In this document: one piece after another, positions 41,883 to 49,972 of the stretch
How positions within the stretch are numbered: position 1 is the first letter of the stretch
Layout: each line of letters begins with the position of its first letter
Source: Pseudomonas mosselii
GTDB lineage: Bacteria; Pseudomonadota; Gammaproteobacteria; Pseudomonadales; Pseudomonadaceae
Reading direction: 5' to 3'
Assembly: GCF_005796105.1 (NCBI RefSeq)
Contig: NZ_VAUO01000013.1
Coordinates: 1 to 64,000 of the forward strand
Length of the DNA stretch: 64,000 nucleotides
The notes under the pieces: model-generated
What the model was told of the DNA's origin: nothing
Databases searched by the model: none
Seen by the model: only the letters and a program-made list of their open reading frames with translations
Made by a program: the position numbers and the translations under genes

Positions 41883-42422
41883 ATGACCGACAAAAAGGCT
41901 AAAACCCGCGAACGTATTCTCGACGCCGCGCGTAGTGCGCTGATCCAGCAGGGCCCTGCAGAGCCGAGCGTAAGCCAGGTGATGGGCGCTGCCGGTTTGA
42001 CCGTGGGTGGCTTCTACGCCCATTTCGAGAGCAAGGATGAACTCATGCTGGAGGCTTTCAGCCAGTTGCTCGCCGAGCGTCGTGCGCTGTTGGCCGGGGT
42101 CGATCCCAGCCTCGACGGTGCCGGGCGTCGGGCGCTCTTGGCGGCTTTCTACCTATCGCGCAAGCACCGTGATGCCGACGTTCAGGCGTGTCCGATTCCC
42201 AATTCGCTCGGCGAGATGCACCGGCTGCCAGAGGCCTTTCGCCAGGTACTGATCGAGCACATCGAGCTGATGACGGCGCAAATGGTCGACCGCCCTGAAG
42301 ACATCGACAAGGCGCTCGCCGACTTCGCCTTGATGGTAGGGGGGCTTGCCGTTGCCCGCGCGTTGGGCGGTGGCGACCTGTCCGACCGCATCCTGCGCGC
42401 CGCCAAGTCGGCGGTTATTTGA
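41883..42422 (+). CDS. TetR/AcrR family regulator
   Basis: 179 residues. Helix-turn-helix region (about 10-55) with SQVMGAAGLTVGGFYAHFES, as in regulators of the YxaF/AcrR type. It probably represses itself and the downstream hydrolase, whose start is 25 bases after its stop. Ligand unknown. GAGGTGAG serves as ribosome site and overlaps the dyad's edge. Confidence 0.92.
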   Translation: MTDKKAKTRERILDAARSALIQQGPAEPSVSQVMGAAGLTVGGFYAHFESKDELMLEAFSQLLAERRALLAGVDPSLDGAGRRALLAAFYLSRKHRDADVQACPIPNSLGEMHRLPEAFRQVLIEHIELMTAQMVDRPEDIDKALADFALMVGGLAVARALGGGDLSDRILRAAKSAVI

Positions 42423-42447
42423 ATGACCTGACCCTTGGAGCACGCTG

Positions 42448-43281
42448 ATGACTAACTTGAGCTGGATTCGCGGCGTCAACGGCACCCTTGGCCACCTGGC
42501 CCCTGAGCACGTTGCCGGTCGCATGCGTCGCGCCTTCATGACGCCGCGCAATCTGCCGCCAAGGCCCTGGGAGTTGCCGCTACTGGCCAGGGCTGAACGC
42601 ATTACCCTGCGTTTCGGTTTATCGGCACTGCGTTGGGGGCAGGGGCCTACGGTGTTGCTGATGCATGGTTGGGAAGGGCGGCCGACGCAGTTCGCGACCT
42701 TGATCGAAATCCTGGTCGAAGCCGGCTACACGGTGGTTGCCCTGGAAGGTCCGGCACATGGCTGTTCGCCGGGTGAGCAGGCGCACGTGGCAGCATTTGC
42801 CCGGGCACTGCTGGAGGCGGCTGCACAACTGCCACCACTGCGCGCGGTGATCGGCCATTCGATGGGCGGCGCTAGCGTGATGCTGGCTCTGCAATGGGGG
42901 CTGCGCGTCGATGCCGCAGTGAGTATCGCTGCGCCTGCGCAACTGCTCGGCGTATTGCGTGGCTTCGCCCGGCGCCTGGGCTTGCCGGCTCGCGCCCGCG
43001 CGGCGTTCATTCGCCAGGTCGAGCGTGATGTCGGTGTGCAGGTGTCGCGCCTGGATGTCAGCGTTTACCAGCTGGAGCTGCCGGGCTTGGTGGTACATGC
43101 CGGTGACGACCGGCTGGTGCCGGCCAGCGAGGCGCAGGTGATCCACAAGGCTTGGTTCGACAGTCGCCTGCTGCTGCTTGAGCAAGGCGGTCATCAACGG
43201 GTGCTTGCCGACCCGCGTGTGGGCGAGGCGGTGCTGGAGCTGCTGGCACGCACCGCCCAGCAGACCCTACAAAGCGCTTGA
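42448..43281 (+). CDS. Alpha/beta-hydrolase
   Basis: 277 residues. Oxyanion-region HGWEGRPTQF near 72, the nucleophile elbow GHSMGGAS near 136 (Ser), a late Asp (HAGDDRLVP) and His (GGHQRVL) complete the triad. Soluble; esterase, thioesterase or lipase-like. It follows a TetR gene and precedes a thioesterase gene, suggesting an acyl or ester detoxification unit. Confidence 0.9.
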   Translation: MTNLSWIRGVNGTLGHLAPEHVAGRMRRAFMTPRNLPPRPWELPLLARAERITLRFGLSALRWGQGPTVLLMHGWEGRPTQFATLIEILVEAGYTVVALEGPAHGCSPGEQAHVAAFARALLEAAAQLPPLRAVIGHSMGGASVMLALQWGLRVDAAVSIAAPAQLLGVLRGFARRLGLPARARAAFIRQVERDVGVQVSRLDVSVYQLELPGLVVHAGDDRLVPASEAQVIHKAWFDSRLLLLEQGGHQRVLADPRVGEAVLELLARTAQQTLQSA

Positions 43282-43324
43282 GCATCCGTTACACTCTGCC
43301 CGTTCACAGACATTTGGAGCGGGC

Positions 43325-43759
43325 ATGAGCTGGGATTTGGCAGCACCATTCATCATCGACCTGCGCGTTGGCAGCGAGGACATCGACGGCCTTGGCCATG
43401 CCAACAACGCAGTCTACGTCACCTGGCTGGAGCGCTGTGCCTGGCGCCATTCCCAGCGCCTGGGGCTGGACCTGGCCGAGTACCGGCGCCTGGACCGCGC
43501 CATGGCGGTGGTGCGTCACGAAATCGACTACCTCGCTGCCGCCTACGAAGAGGACGAGCTGCAACTGGCCACCTGGATCATCGACTGGGACCAACGCCTG
43601 CGCATGACCCGACGTTTTCAGCTAAAGCGCCCAAGCGATGGCGTTACCTTGCTGCGTGCGCAGACCACGTTCGCCTGCATCGAACTGTCCAGTGGTAAGC
43701 CCCGACGTATGCCGGCAGAGTTCCTCGACGGTTACGGCGCGGCGCTGATCGGCAGCTGA
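43325..43759 (+). CDS. Acyl-CoA thioesterase, 4HBT (hot-dog) family
   Basis: 144 residues from MSWDLAAPF, with GGAG upstream. The hot-dog motif DIDGLGHANNAVYVTWLE (about 19-36) is typical of YbgC-like acyl-CoA thioesterases. It hydrolyses acyl-CoAs in the cytoplasm; chain length cannot be inferred. The longer frame from 43178 overlaps the hydrolase gene and was rejected. Confidence 0.9.
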   Translation: MSWDLAAPFIIDLRVGSEDIDGLGHANNAVYVTWLERCAWRHSQRLGLDLAEYRRLDRAMAVVRHEIDYLAAAYEEDELQLATWIIDWDQRLRMTRRFQLKRPSDGVTLLRAQTTFACIELSSGKPRRMPAEFLDGYGAALIGS

Positions 43760-43812
43760 ACAGCGGCCGATTTTTGCTAGACTGCGGCCTTTTTCGCCCT
43801 GAGACCCCTTAC

Positions 43813-44784
43813 ATGCAAATTGCCCTGGCCCCAATGGAGGGGCTGGTCGACAACATCCTGCGCGACGTCCTCACCCGAGTGGGCGGTATCGACTGGTGCG
43901 TGACCGAGTTCATCCGCGTGTGTGACCGCTTGCTGCCGGAGTCCTCGTTCGACAAGCTCGCCCCCGAGCTGCGCCAGGGGGCGCGCACTGCTGCCGGTGT
44001 ACCGATGCGCGTGCAACTGCTCGGCTCGGACCCGGTGTGCCTGGCCGAGAACGCCGTGTTGGCCTGCCAGTTGGGGGCGCCGGTGATTGACCTGAACTTC
44101 GGATGCCCGGCCAAGACGGTGAACAAGTCGCGCGGAGGGGCCGTGCTGCTCAAGGAGCCCGAGCTGCTGCATGCCATCGTGGGCGAAGTGCGTCGCCAGG
44201 TGCCGGCGCACATTCCGGTGACCGCCAAGATGCGTTTGGGCTTCGACAGCCCCGACGGTGCCCTGGAGTGCGGTATCGCCTTGGCCGAAGGGGGCGCTGC
44301 GCATTTGGTGGTGCACGCACGGACCAAGGTTGACGGTTACAAGCCGCCGGCCCACTGGGAGTGGGTGGCCCGGGTGCAGGAGGTGGTCCAGGTGCCGGTG
44401 TTCGCCAATGGCGAGATCTGGACGGTCGATGACTGGCGACGTTGCCGTCAGGTCAGCGGCGCCGAGCACATCATGCTGGGACGCGGGTTGGTGTCACGCC
44501 CGGATCTGGCTTTGCAGATCGCCGCCGCGCGCGATGGTCGCGACTATCAACCGCTGCGCTGGGACGAACTGTTGCCGCTGTTGCGCGAATTCTGGCGCCA
44601 AGCCCAGGACAAGCTCTCGCCGCGCTACGCCCCAGGGCGCCTGAAACAGTGGTTGGCGATGCTCACGCGCAGCTACCCCGAGGCGGTTGCGTTGTTTGCG
44701 CAGTTGCGGCGTGAGGACGATTGCCAGCGCATCAGTGAGCTATTGCAGGGACAGGCGTCGTTCGCGCCAGCTTGTGTTGCCTGA
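43813..44784 (+). CDS. dusC: tRNA-dihydrouridine(16) synthase
   Basis: 323 residues from MQIALAPMEGLVD. FMN-dependent TIM barrel. The catalytic Cys is in NFGCPAKTVNKSRGG near 98, and HARTKVDGYKPPAHWEW near 168 is DusC-like. It reduces U16 in tRNA. The in-frame start at 43774 lacks homology. Confidence 0.94.
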   Translation: MQIALAPMEGLVDNILRDVLTRVGGIDWCVTEFIRVCDRLLPESSFDKLAPELRQGARTAAGVPMRVQLLGSDPVCLAENAVLACQLGAPVIDLNFGCPAKTVNKSRGGAVLLKEPELLHAIVGEVRRQVPAHIPVTAKMRLGFDSPDGALECGIALAEGGAAHLVVHARTKVDGYKPPAHWEWVARVQEVVQVPVFANGEIWTVDDWRRCRQVSGAEHIMLGRGLVSRPDLALQIAAARDGRDYQPLRWDELLPLLREFWRQAQDKLSPRYAPGRLKQWLAMLTRSYPEAVALFAQLRREDDCQRISELLQGQASFAPACVA

Positions 44785-44860
44785 ATCGGGCCTTTCGCTC
44801 GGCCATCGGCAGGTTTTGCGGGGGTTCTCGAGGAAGCGTGAAAAAATTTTTCGAGGCGCC

Positions 44861-44886
44861 CTTGAAAGCGTTTTACCCGGCCATAT
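44861..44886 (+). promoter_or_regulatory. Sigma-32-type heat-shock promoter of ibpA
   Basis: CTTGAAA (44861-44867) is the exact -35 of sigma-32 promoters, with a -10-like ggCCATAT (44879-44886) at normal spacing. Gap 44785-44951 carries nothing else but the leader. Confidence 0.7.
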
Positions 44887-44897
44887 CTCTTTGAGTA

Positions 44898-44949
44898 CGC
44901 GATGCCGAACTCGGGTCGCGGAGTGACTTACTTGCTGAATTTCAGGAGT
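44898..44949 (+). promoter_or_regulatory. ROSE-type RNA thermometer of ibpA
   Basis: Two hairpins. The first is cgcga...tcgcg (44898-44920). The second (44930-44949) pairs ACTT-G-CTGA with TCAGGAGT, leaving one bulged G opposite the AGGAG ribosome site, which is the hallmark UUGCU arrangement of ROSE elements. At low temperature it would hide the ribosome site. ROSE thermometers of ibpA are known from Pseudomonas. Confidence 0.85.
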
Positions 44950-44957
44950 TTATGACC

Positions 44958-45401
44958 ATGACTACCGCTTTCTCTCTCGCTCCACTTTTCCGTAACTCCG
45001 TTGGTTTCGACCGTTTCAACGACCTGTTCGAAGCCGCCGCACGTAATGAGGCCGGTAGCAGCTACCCGCCCTACAACGTGGAAAAGCATGGCGATGACCA
45101 CTATCGCATCGTGGTTGCTGCCGCTGGCTTCGTGGAGGAGGACCTCGACCTGCAAGTCGAAAAAGGCGTCCTGACCGTGACCGGTGGCAAACGCGAGGCT
45201 GGCAAGGAGGGGGTGACCTTCTTGCACCAGGGCATTGCCCAGCGCGCCTTCAAGCTCTCGTTCCGCTTGGCTGACCATATCGAGGTCAAGGGCGCAGGGC
45301 TGGCCAACGGTCTGCTCAGCATCGAACTGCTGCGGGTTGTGCCGGAAGAAGCCAAGGCCAAGCGCATCCCGATCAACGGCGAAAAGCCTGCGCTGAACTG
45401 A
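44958..45401 (+). CDS. ibpA: Small heat-shock protein (Hsp20)
   Basis: 147 residues from the ATG at 44958, nine bases after AGGAG; an ATG at 44952 is only three bases away and is the alternative (149 residues). Alpha-crystallin domain about 35-125 with PPYNVEKHGDDHYRIVVAAA split around a YRI core and the C-terminal KRIPI motif (IxI-like) for oligomer contacts. ATP-independent holdase that binds unfolding proteins during heat shock. Confidence 0.95.
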   Translation: MTTAFSLAPLFRNSVGFDRFNDLFEAAARNEAGSSYPPYNVEKHGDDHYRIVVAAAGFVEEDLDLQVEKGVLTVTGGKREAGKEGVTFLHQGIAQRAFKLSFRLADHIEVKGAGLANGLLSIELLRVVPEEAKAKRIPINGEKPALN

Positions 45402-45417
45402 GTTCGGCGGGATCAAA

Positions 45418-45446
45418 CAAAGGGCACCTTCGGGTGCCCTTTGTGT
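45418..45446 (+). terminator. Terminator after ibpA
   Basis: Stem aaagggcacc / ggtgcccttt with a ttcg tetraloop followed by gtgttt. Confidence 0.88.
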
Positions 45447-45470
45447 TTGCATTGTGCGGATCATCCTTTA

Positions 45471-45545
45471 GAAGCTCATTCAGCCCGTAGCACTGCGCTC
45501 GCGCAAGTCTCTGCTAAATCAGCAGGTTATGTGCTGTCCTATGAG
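45471..45545 (-). repeat. Extended REPIN flanks without the REP core, copy C
   Basis: On the minus strand it reads like the left flank of copies A and B (cacataacctgctgatttag) joined directly to their right flank (ttgcgcgagcgcag ... gggctgaatgag). The roughly 115-base REP pair is missing. Confidence 0.65.
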
Positions 45546-45557
45546 GGTGGCTGTTGG

Positions 45558-48500
45558 TCAAAAGTCCGCCGGCGTCTCCATCAGCATTTGCCTGAACTCC
45601 TGCAACGGCAGTGGTCGGCTGTGCAGGTAGCCCTGGTACAGGTGGCACCCCAGCTTTTCCAGAAACTCCAGTTGCTCGGTCAGCTCGACCCCCTCGGCGA
45701 TCACCGCCAGGTCCAGGCTGCGGGCCATGGCCACGATAGCGCGGACGATCTCGGCATCGTTCGGGTCGATCGGGGCGTCACGCACGAAGGTCTGGTCGAT
45801 CTTCAGCGCATCCACCGGCAGGCGCTTGAGGTAGGTCAGCGATGAATAGCCGGTGCCGAAATCGTCCATCGCGAAGCTCACGCCGAAGCGCTTGAGTTCG
45901 CGCATCTTGTTGATGGTGTCTTCCAGGTTCTGGATGACGATCCCTTCGGTGATCTCAAGTGTGAGTAGGCGACGTGGCAGGCGGTAGTCGTCCAGGCTGC
46001 GCAGCACCCGTTCGACGAAGTCGTTCTGGCGGAACTGGCGTGGGCTGATGTTCACGCACAGGCTGAAATCGTCGACGTCGATCAGCCCGTCCGCAAGCAG
46101 GCGGGCACAGGCGTTGCAGGCTTCATCGAGGATCCAGGAGCCAACTTCGAGGATCAGGCCGCTTTCTTCGAGTACCTGAATGAACTGCCCAGGCGGCTGC
46201 TGGCCCAATTGTGGATGCTGCCAGCGCAGCAGCACTTCGGCGCCGACGATGCGGTTCTCCCGGGCGTCCACTTGGGGCTGGAAGTGCAAGGCCAGTTCAC
46301 CCCGGGCAAGCGCCAGGCGCAGGTCGCTTTCCATGCGCAGGCGCTCACTGGCGGCTTTCTGCATGGTGGTGTGGAACAGCTCGGTGGTGTTGCGCCCCGA
46401 GTCCTTGGCGCGGTATAGGGCGATGTCGGCGCGTTTGAGCAGATCGGCGGGGGTCGTGCCGTGGTCGGGGATCAATGCCACGCCGATGCTCGGCGTCACT
46501 TGCAGGCGCTGGCCATCCAGCGACATGGGTTCGGCCAACAGCTCGCGCAGGGTATCGGCCAGTTCGCGGACCTTGCTCTCCACCAGCTCGCGGCTGCCCT
46601 CCAGGCCACTGAGCAACACCACGAACTCATCGCCGCCCAGCCGTGCCACCGTGTCCTCCAGGCGCACGCTGGCTTCCAGGCGTGCGGTGATGATCTTCAA
46701 CACCGTGTCGCCTACCGGGTGGCCGAGCGAATCGTTGATGTGCTTGAAATGGTCAAGGTCCAGGAACAGCAGGGCGCCACGCAGGTTGTGGCGCTTGAGC
46801 AGCGCGATCTGCTGGCTCAGGCGGTCCATGAGCAAGGCGCGATTGGGCAGGTTGGTCAGCGGGTCGTGGTAGGCCAGATGACGGATCTGCGCTTGCGCGT
46901 TCTTGAGCAGGCTGACGTCCCGGGCGGTTAGCAGCAAGCAGTCGGTTTCGTTGAGGCTGATAGGTTCCACCGACACTTCCACGGTGAGAATGTCGCCGCG
47001 CTTGTTGCGCCCGAGCATCTCTCGATGGTGCACCCGGCCCTGCTCGCGCAGTTCGTTGAGCAAGGCGGTGCGCTGTTTGCTGTCGGCCCAGATACCGAGG
47101 TCGTATACCGTCTGGCCTACCACCTCGCTGGCGCTGTAGCCGGTCAGGCGGCTGAAACCGTCGTTGACCTCCAGATAGCGGCCGCTCTGGCGCTCAGTGA
47201 TGGTGATGGCGTCGGGGCTGGAGTGGAAGGCCTTGGCGAATTTCTCCTCGCTGGCCTTGAGCGCCGCTTCGGCGCGTTGCTGTTGGGTGATGTCGCGCAG
47301 CGTGGTGACGCTGCAGGGCTGATTGTCGACCGTGATCAGGCGGCTGGAGATTACGCACGTCAGCGGCGTGCCATTGCGGTGGTTGACCCCGACCGCCACA
47401 TTGCTCAGGGCCTGGTCGCGGATCACCCGTTCGATACGCTGGGCGCGTGCCGACGATTCGACCCATAACCCCAGCTCCTCGGCGGTACGGCCAAGCACTT
47501 GCTCGGGGCTCCAGCCAAAGGTCTGGCTGAAGGCGGGGTTGATCTCGATAAACTGGCCGGAGTCCTGGTGGGTGACGCAGATTGGGTCGGGGCTGACCTG
47601 GAACAGGCTGGCGAACTTCTCTTCCGAGGCGCTCAGGCGCTGCTCGCGCTCTACCTGGTCGGTGATGTCGAGCAGCGTCCCGGCCATGCGCAAGGGGTTG
47701 CCTTGCTCGTCGCGGTACAGCCGGGCGCGGCTTTCGATATAGCGCGAGCCGCCGTTTTCCAACTCTACCCGGTAGGTGATCTGGTAGTTGCCCGCCGGCC
47801 CCTCGCGCAAGCTGCGATAGGCGTGGCGCATGGCGTCGCGCTCGTGTTCGGGCACGCCTTCGAAGAAGGCGTCGAACGACTCGTGGAAGGGGATCGGATC
47901 AAGGCCGTGCAGCTGGGCCGCACGGGCCGATCCATACAGCATGCCGCTGGGGATGTGCCAGTCCCAGGTACCCAGCTGGGCCGAGTCCAATGCCAGGTCC
48001 AGGCGTTCCTGGCTGTCCTTGAGTGCCTGTTCGGCGCGCTTGCGCTCAGTGGTGTCGACGAAGGTGCTGATCAGGTACGTGACGCCTTCCAGCTCGATAC
48101 CCTGAGTGCACAGGATGCCGTCATGGACCCTGCCGCTGCTGGCGCGGAACTGCACCTCCATGATCAGCGGGCCGTTACCCGCGCGCGTGGCCTCCAGTAC
48201 GTGGCGGCGCTGCTCGGGGTTGACCCATAGACCCAGTTCGATGCTGGTCTTGTCCACGACGTAAGAGCCCGGCCAGCCGAACGTGTCCTCGAAGTGCTGG
48301 TTGACTTCGATGATCAGACCGTCGTGGCGACGGGTCAGCAAGATCGCGTTGGGGCTGAGGTGGAAGAGGGTGGCGAAGCGCTTTTCCGAGTTGATCAGGG
48401 CGGTTTCCCGCTCGCGTTGGCGGCTGATCTCGCGGATCACGCCGATCATCTGGCGCCGGCCGTGGGCATCGAAGGTCAGGCTGCCATTGATTTCAAGCCA

Positions 48501-48854
48501 ATGCATGCTGCCGTCGGGCCAGCGGATGCGATGGCGCATGGCCTGCTCGACCGGTTCGCCGTTGACCACCGCCTGGAACGCCTGGCGGGTCCGCGCGCGG
48601 TCCTCTTCTGGCAATAGCTCCAGGTAGTCCACGTCGCTGGGCAGCGGCTTGTGCGGGTCGAAGCCAAATAGCGCCTGGGTTCCCCGTGACCAGCTGACCC
48701 TACCGGTATCGATGTCCCACAGCCAGGCGCCCAGATGCGCACCATTGAGCGCGGCGAGCAACTGCGGGGCATTCTGCCAGGCCTGTTCCGACTCCTGAGG
48801 ATCGACCGCTGGGATACGCGGCAGACGCGGAAAGCGGTTTGCTGATTTGGGCAT
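45558..48854 (-). CDS. Multi-PAS GGDEF-EAL c-di-GMP enzyme
   Basis: 1098 residues from MPKSANRF, with AAAGG nine bases upstream; the frame continues to 48980 without homology. Five PAS domains in series (about 30-150, 165-280, 290-420, 425-535, 545-660), then GGDEF (about 665-825) with intact GGDEF and the inhibitory-site RLED five residues before it, then EAL (about 840-1085). The EAL signature is EVLLRW, but NISPRQF, ITEG, DDFGTGYSSL, KIDQ, AEGVE and the last Gln are present, so hydrolysis is plausible. Soluble, no membrane segment; PAS domains could bind haem, flavin or a small ligand. Confidence 0.92.
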   Translation of the reverse strand: MPKSANRFPRLPRIPAVDPQESEQAWQNAPQLLAALNGAHLGAWLWDIDTGRVSWSRGTQALFGFDPHKPLPSDVDYLELLPEEDRARTRQAFQAVVNGEPVEQAMRHRIRWPDGSMHWLEINGSLTFDAHGRRQMIGVIREISRQRERETALINSEKRFATLFHLSPNAILLTRRHDGLIIEVNQHFEDTFGWPGSYVVDKTSIELGLWVNPEQRRHVLEATRAGNGPLIMEVQFRASSGRVHDGILCTQGIELEGVTYLISTFVDTTERKRAEQALKDSQERLDLALDSAQLGTWDWHIPSGMLYGSARAAQLHGLDPIPFHESFDAFFEGVPEHERDAMRHAYRSLREGPAGNYQITYRVELENGGSRYIESRARLYRDEQGNPLRMAGTLLDITDQVEREQRLSASEEKFASLFQVSPDPICVTHQDSGQFIEINPAFSQTFGWSPEQVLGRTAEELGLWVESSARAQRIERVIRDQALSNVAVGVNHRNGTPLTCVISSRLITVDNQPCSVTTLRDITQQQRAEAALKASEEKFAKAFHSSPDAITITERQSGRYLEVNDGFSRLTGYSASEVVGQTVYDLGIWADSKQRTALLNELREQGRVHHREMLGRNKRGDILTVEVSVEPISLNETDCLLLTARDVSLLKNAQAQIRHLAYHDPLTNLPNRALLMDRLSQQIALLKRHNLRGALLFLDLDHFKHINDSLGHPVGDTVLKIITARLEASVRLEDTVARLGGDEFVVLLSGLEGSRELVESKVRELADTLRELLAEPMSLDGQRLQVTPSIGVALIPDHGTTPADLLKRADIALYRAKDSGRNTTELFHTTMQKAASERLRMESDLRLALARGELALHFQPQVDARENRIVGAEVLLRWQHPQLGQQPPGQFIQVLEESGLILEVGSWILDEACNACARLLADGLIDVDDFSLCVNISPRQFRQNDFVERVLRSLDDYRLPRRLLTLEITEGIVIQNLEDTINKMRELKRFGVSFAMDDFGTGYSSLTYLKRLPVDALKIDQTFVRDAPIDPNDAEIVRAIVAMARSLDLAVIAEGVELTEQLEFLEKLGCHLYQGYLHSRPLPLQEFRQMLMETPADF

Positions 48855-48963
48855 CTGTACCAGACCTTTGGCGGATGACGCGTCCCTGGCTTTGTGCGAA
48901 AGGCCGGCGTTGAACGGCCATTTGGCACAAATCCTCGTAGTTGAATGCCGTACTGACGAACGC

Positions 48964-49842
48964 TCAGGTAGACCCTGCATGGCTATCGAGCAGAGCCATG
49001 AAGGCCCTGGCCGCGTTCGATAGCGTGCGCTCGGTATGCAGAATGTAGCCTAGCTGGCGCGACAGCTGTATGCCGGGCAAGGCGATGGGCGCCACCTGTT
49101 CATCCAGCATAGTACGTGGCAGCACACTCCACGCCAGGCCTATGGAGACCATCATCTTGATGGTCTCCAGGTAGTTGGTACTCATGGCGATGTTGGGCGT
49201 CAGGCCTTGGCTTTCGAATAGGCGCTGGACGATGTGGTGGGTGAAGGTGTTACCGCCGGGAAAAACCGCCGGATGGCGCGCCACGTCCGCCAGGTTGACG
49301 TGCCCGTTGCTCGCCAGTGGATGCTCGGGGGCGGCGACGAAATCCAGGGCGTCTTCCCACACTGCGGTGGCCTTGATCAGATGGTGAGGTTCCGGCGCCA
49401 GGGTAATAACGGCAATTTCTGCGCGGCCATGCAGGATTTCGTCGTAGGCGGCTTCTGAATCCAGGAACTGAATATCCAGCGCCACGGCCGGGTATTGGCG
49501 GGTGAACGCCCGGAGTACGGGAGGCAGGCGGTGCAGGCCGATGTGGTGACTGGTGGCCAGGGTCAGTCTACCGCTCACCTCTCCAGTCAGATTGGTCAGT
49601 GCGCGGCGGGTATCATCGAGCACATTGAGAATCTGGTACGCGCGTGGCAGCAGGGCTCGACCGGCCTCAGTCAGGGTCACTTCACGGCCCAGGCGATCGA
49701 ACAGGCGAACGTCCAGTTGCTGCTCAAGGCCGGCGATGCGTTTACTGATGGCCGGTTGGGTCAGGTGCAGGCGCTCCCCGGCACCGGAAAAGCTGCCGGT
49801 CTCGGCGATGGCGATAAAAGCACTCAGGTTGGCCAGGTCCAT
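48964..49842 (-). CDS. LysR family regulator, divergent from leuC
   Basis: 292 residues. Winged helix at 1-60 (AFIAIAETGSFSGAGERL, HLTQPAISKRIAGLE), then a periplasmic-binding-like effector domain. It is transcribed away from leuC with 130 bases between the start codons, the classic LysR arrangement, so leuCD is a likely target. The effector is not evident. Confidence 0.92.
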   Translation of the reverse strand: MDLANLSAFIAIAETGSFSGAGERLHLTQPAISKRIAGLEQQLDVRLFDRLGREVTLTEAGRALLPRAYQILNVLDDTRRALTNLTGEVSGRLTLATSHHIGLHRLPPVLRAFTRQYPAVALDIQFLDSEAAYDEILHGRAEIAVITLAPEPHHLIKATAVWEDALDFVAAPEHPLASNGHVNLADVARHPAVFPGGNTFTHHIVQRLFESQGLTPNIAMSTNYLETIKMMVSIGLAWSVLPRTMLDEQVAPIALPGIQLSRQLGYILHTERTLSNAARAFMALLDSHAGST

Positions 49843-49881
49843 GGTTCGAATTCCTGATGGTTATGCAAAGCATGAAAATTA

Positions 49882-49898
49882 TGAATTTGAGTTATTCA
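49882..49898. promoter_or_regulatory. LysR-type dyad
   Basis: TGAAT-TTGAGTT-ATTCA, a perfect 5-base inverted repeat with a 7-base centre, placed between the LysR gene and leuC. Confidence 0.5.
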
Positions 49899-49972
49899 AT
49901 CTATCGCCATAGCATCGTCCGTACAAGCCAAGGGGTCTTTGGCATAGAAAGACGCTGATGAGGAACAGTCTG

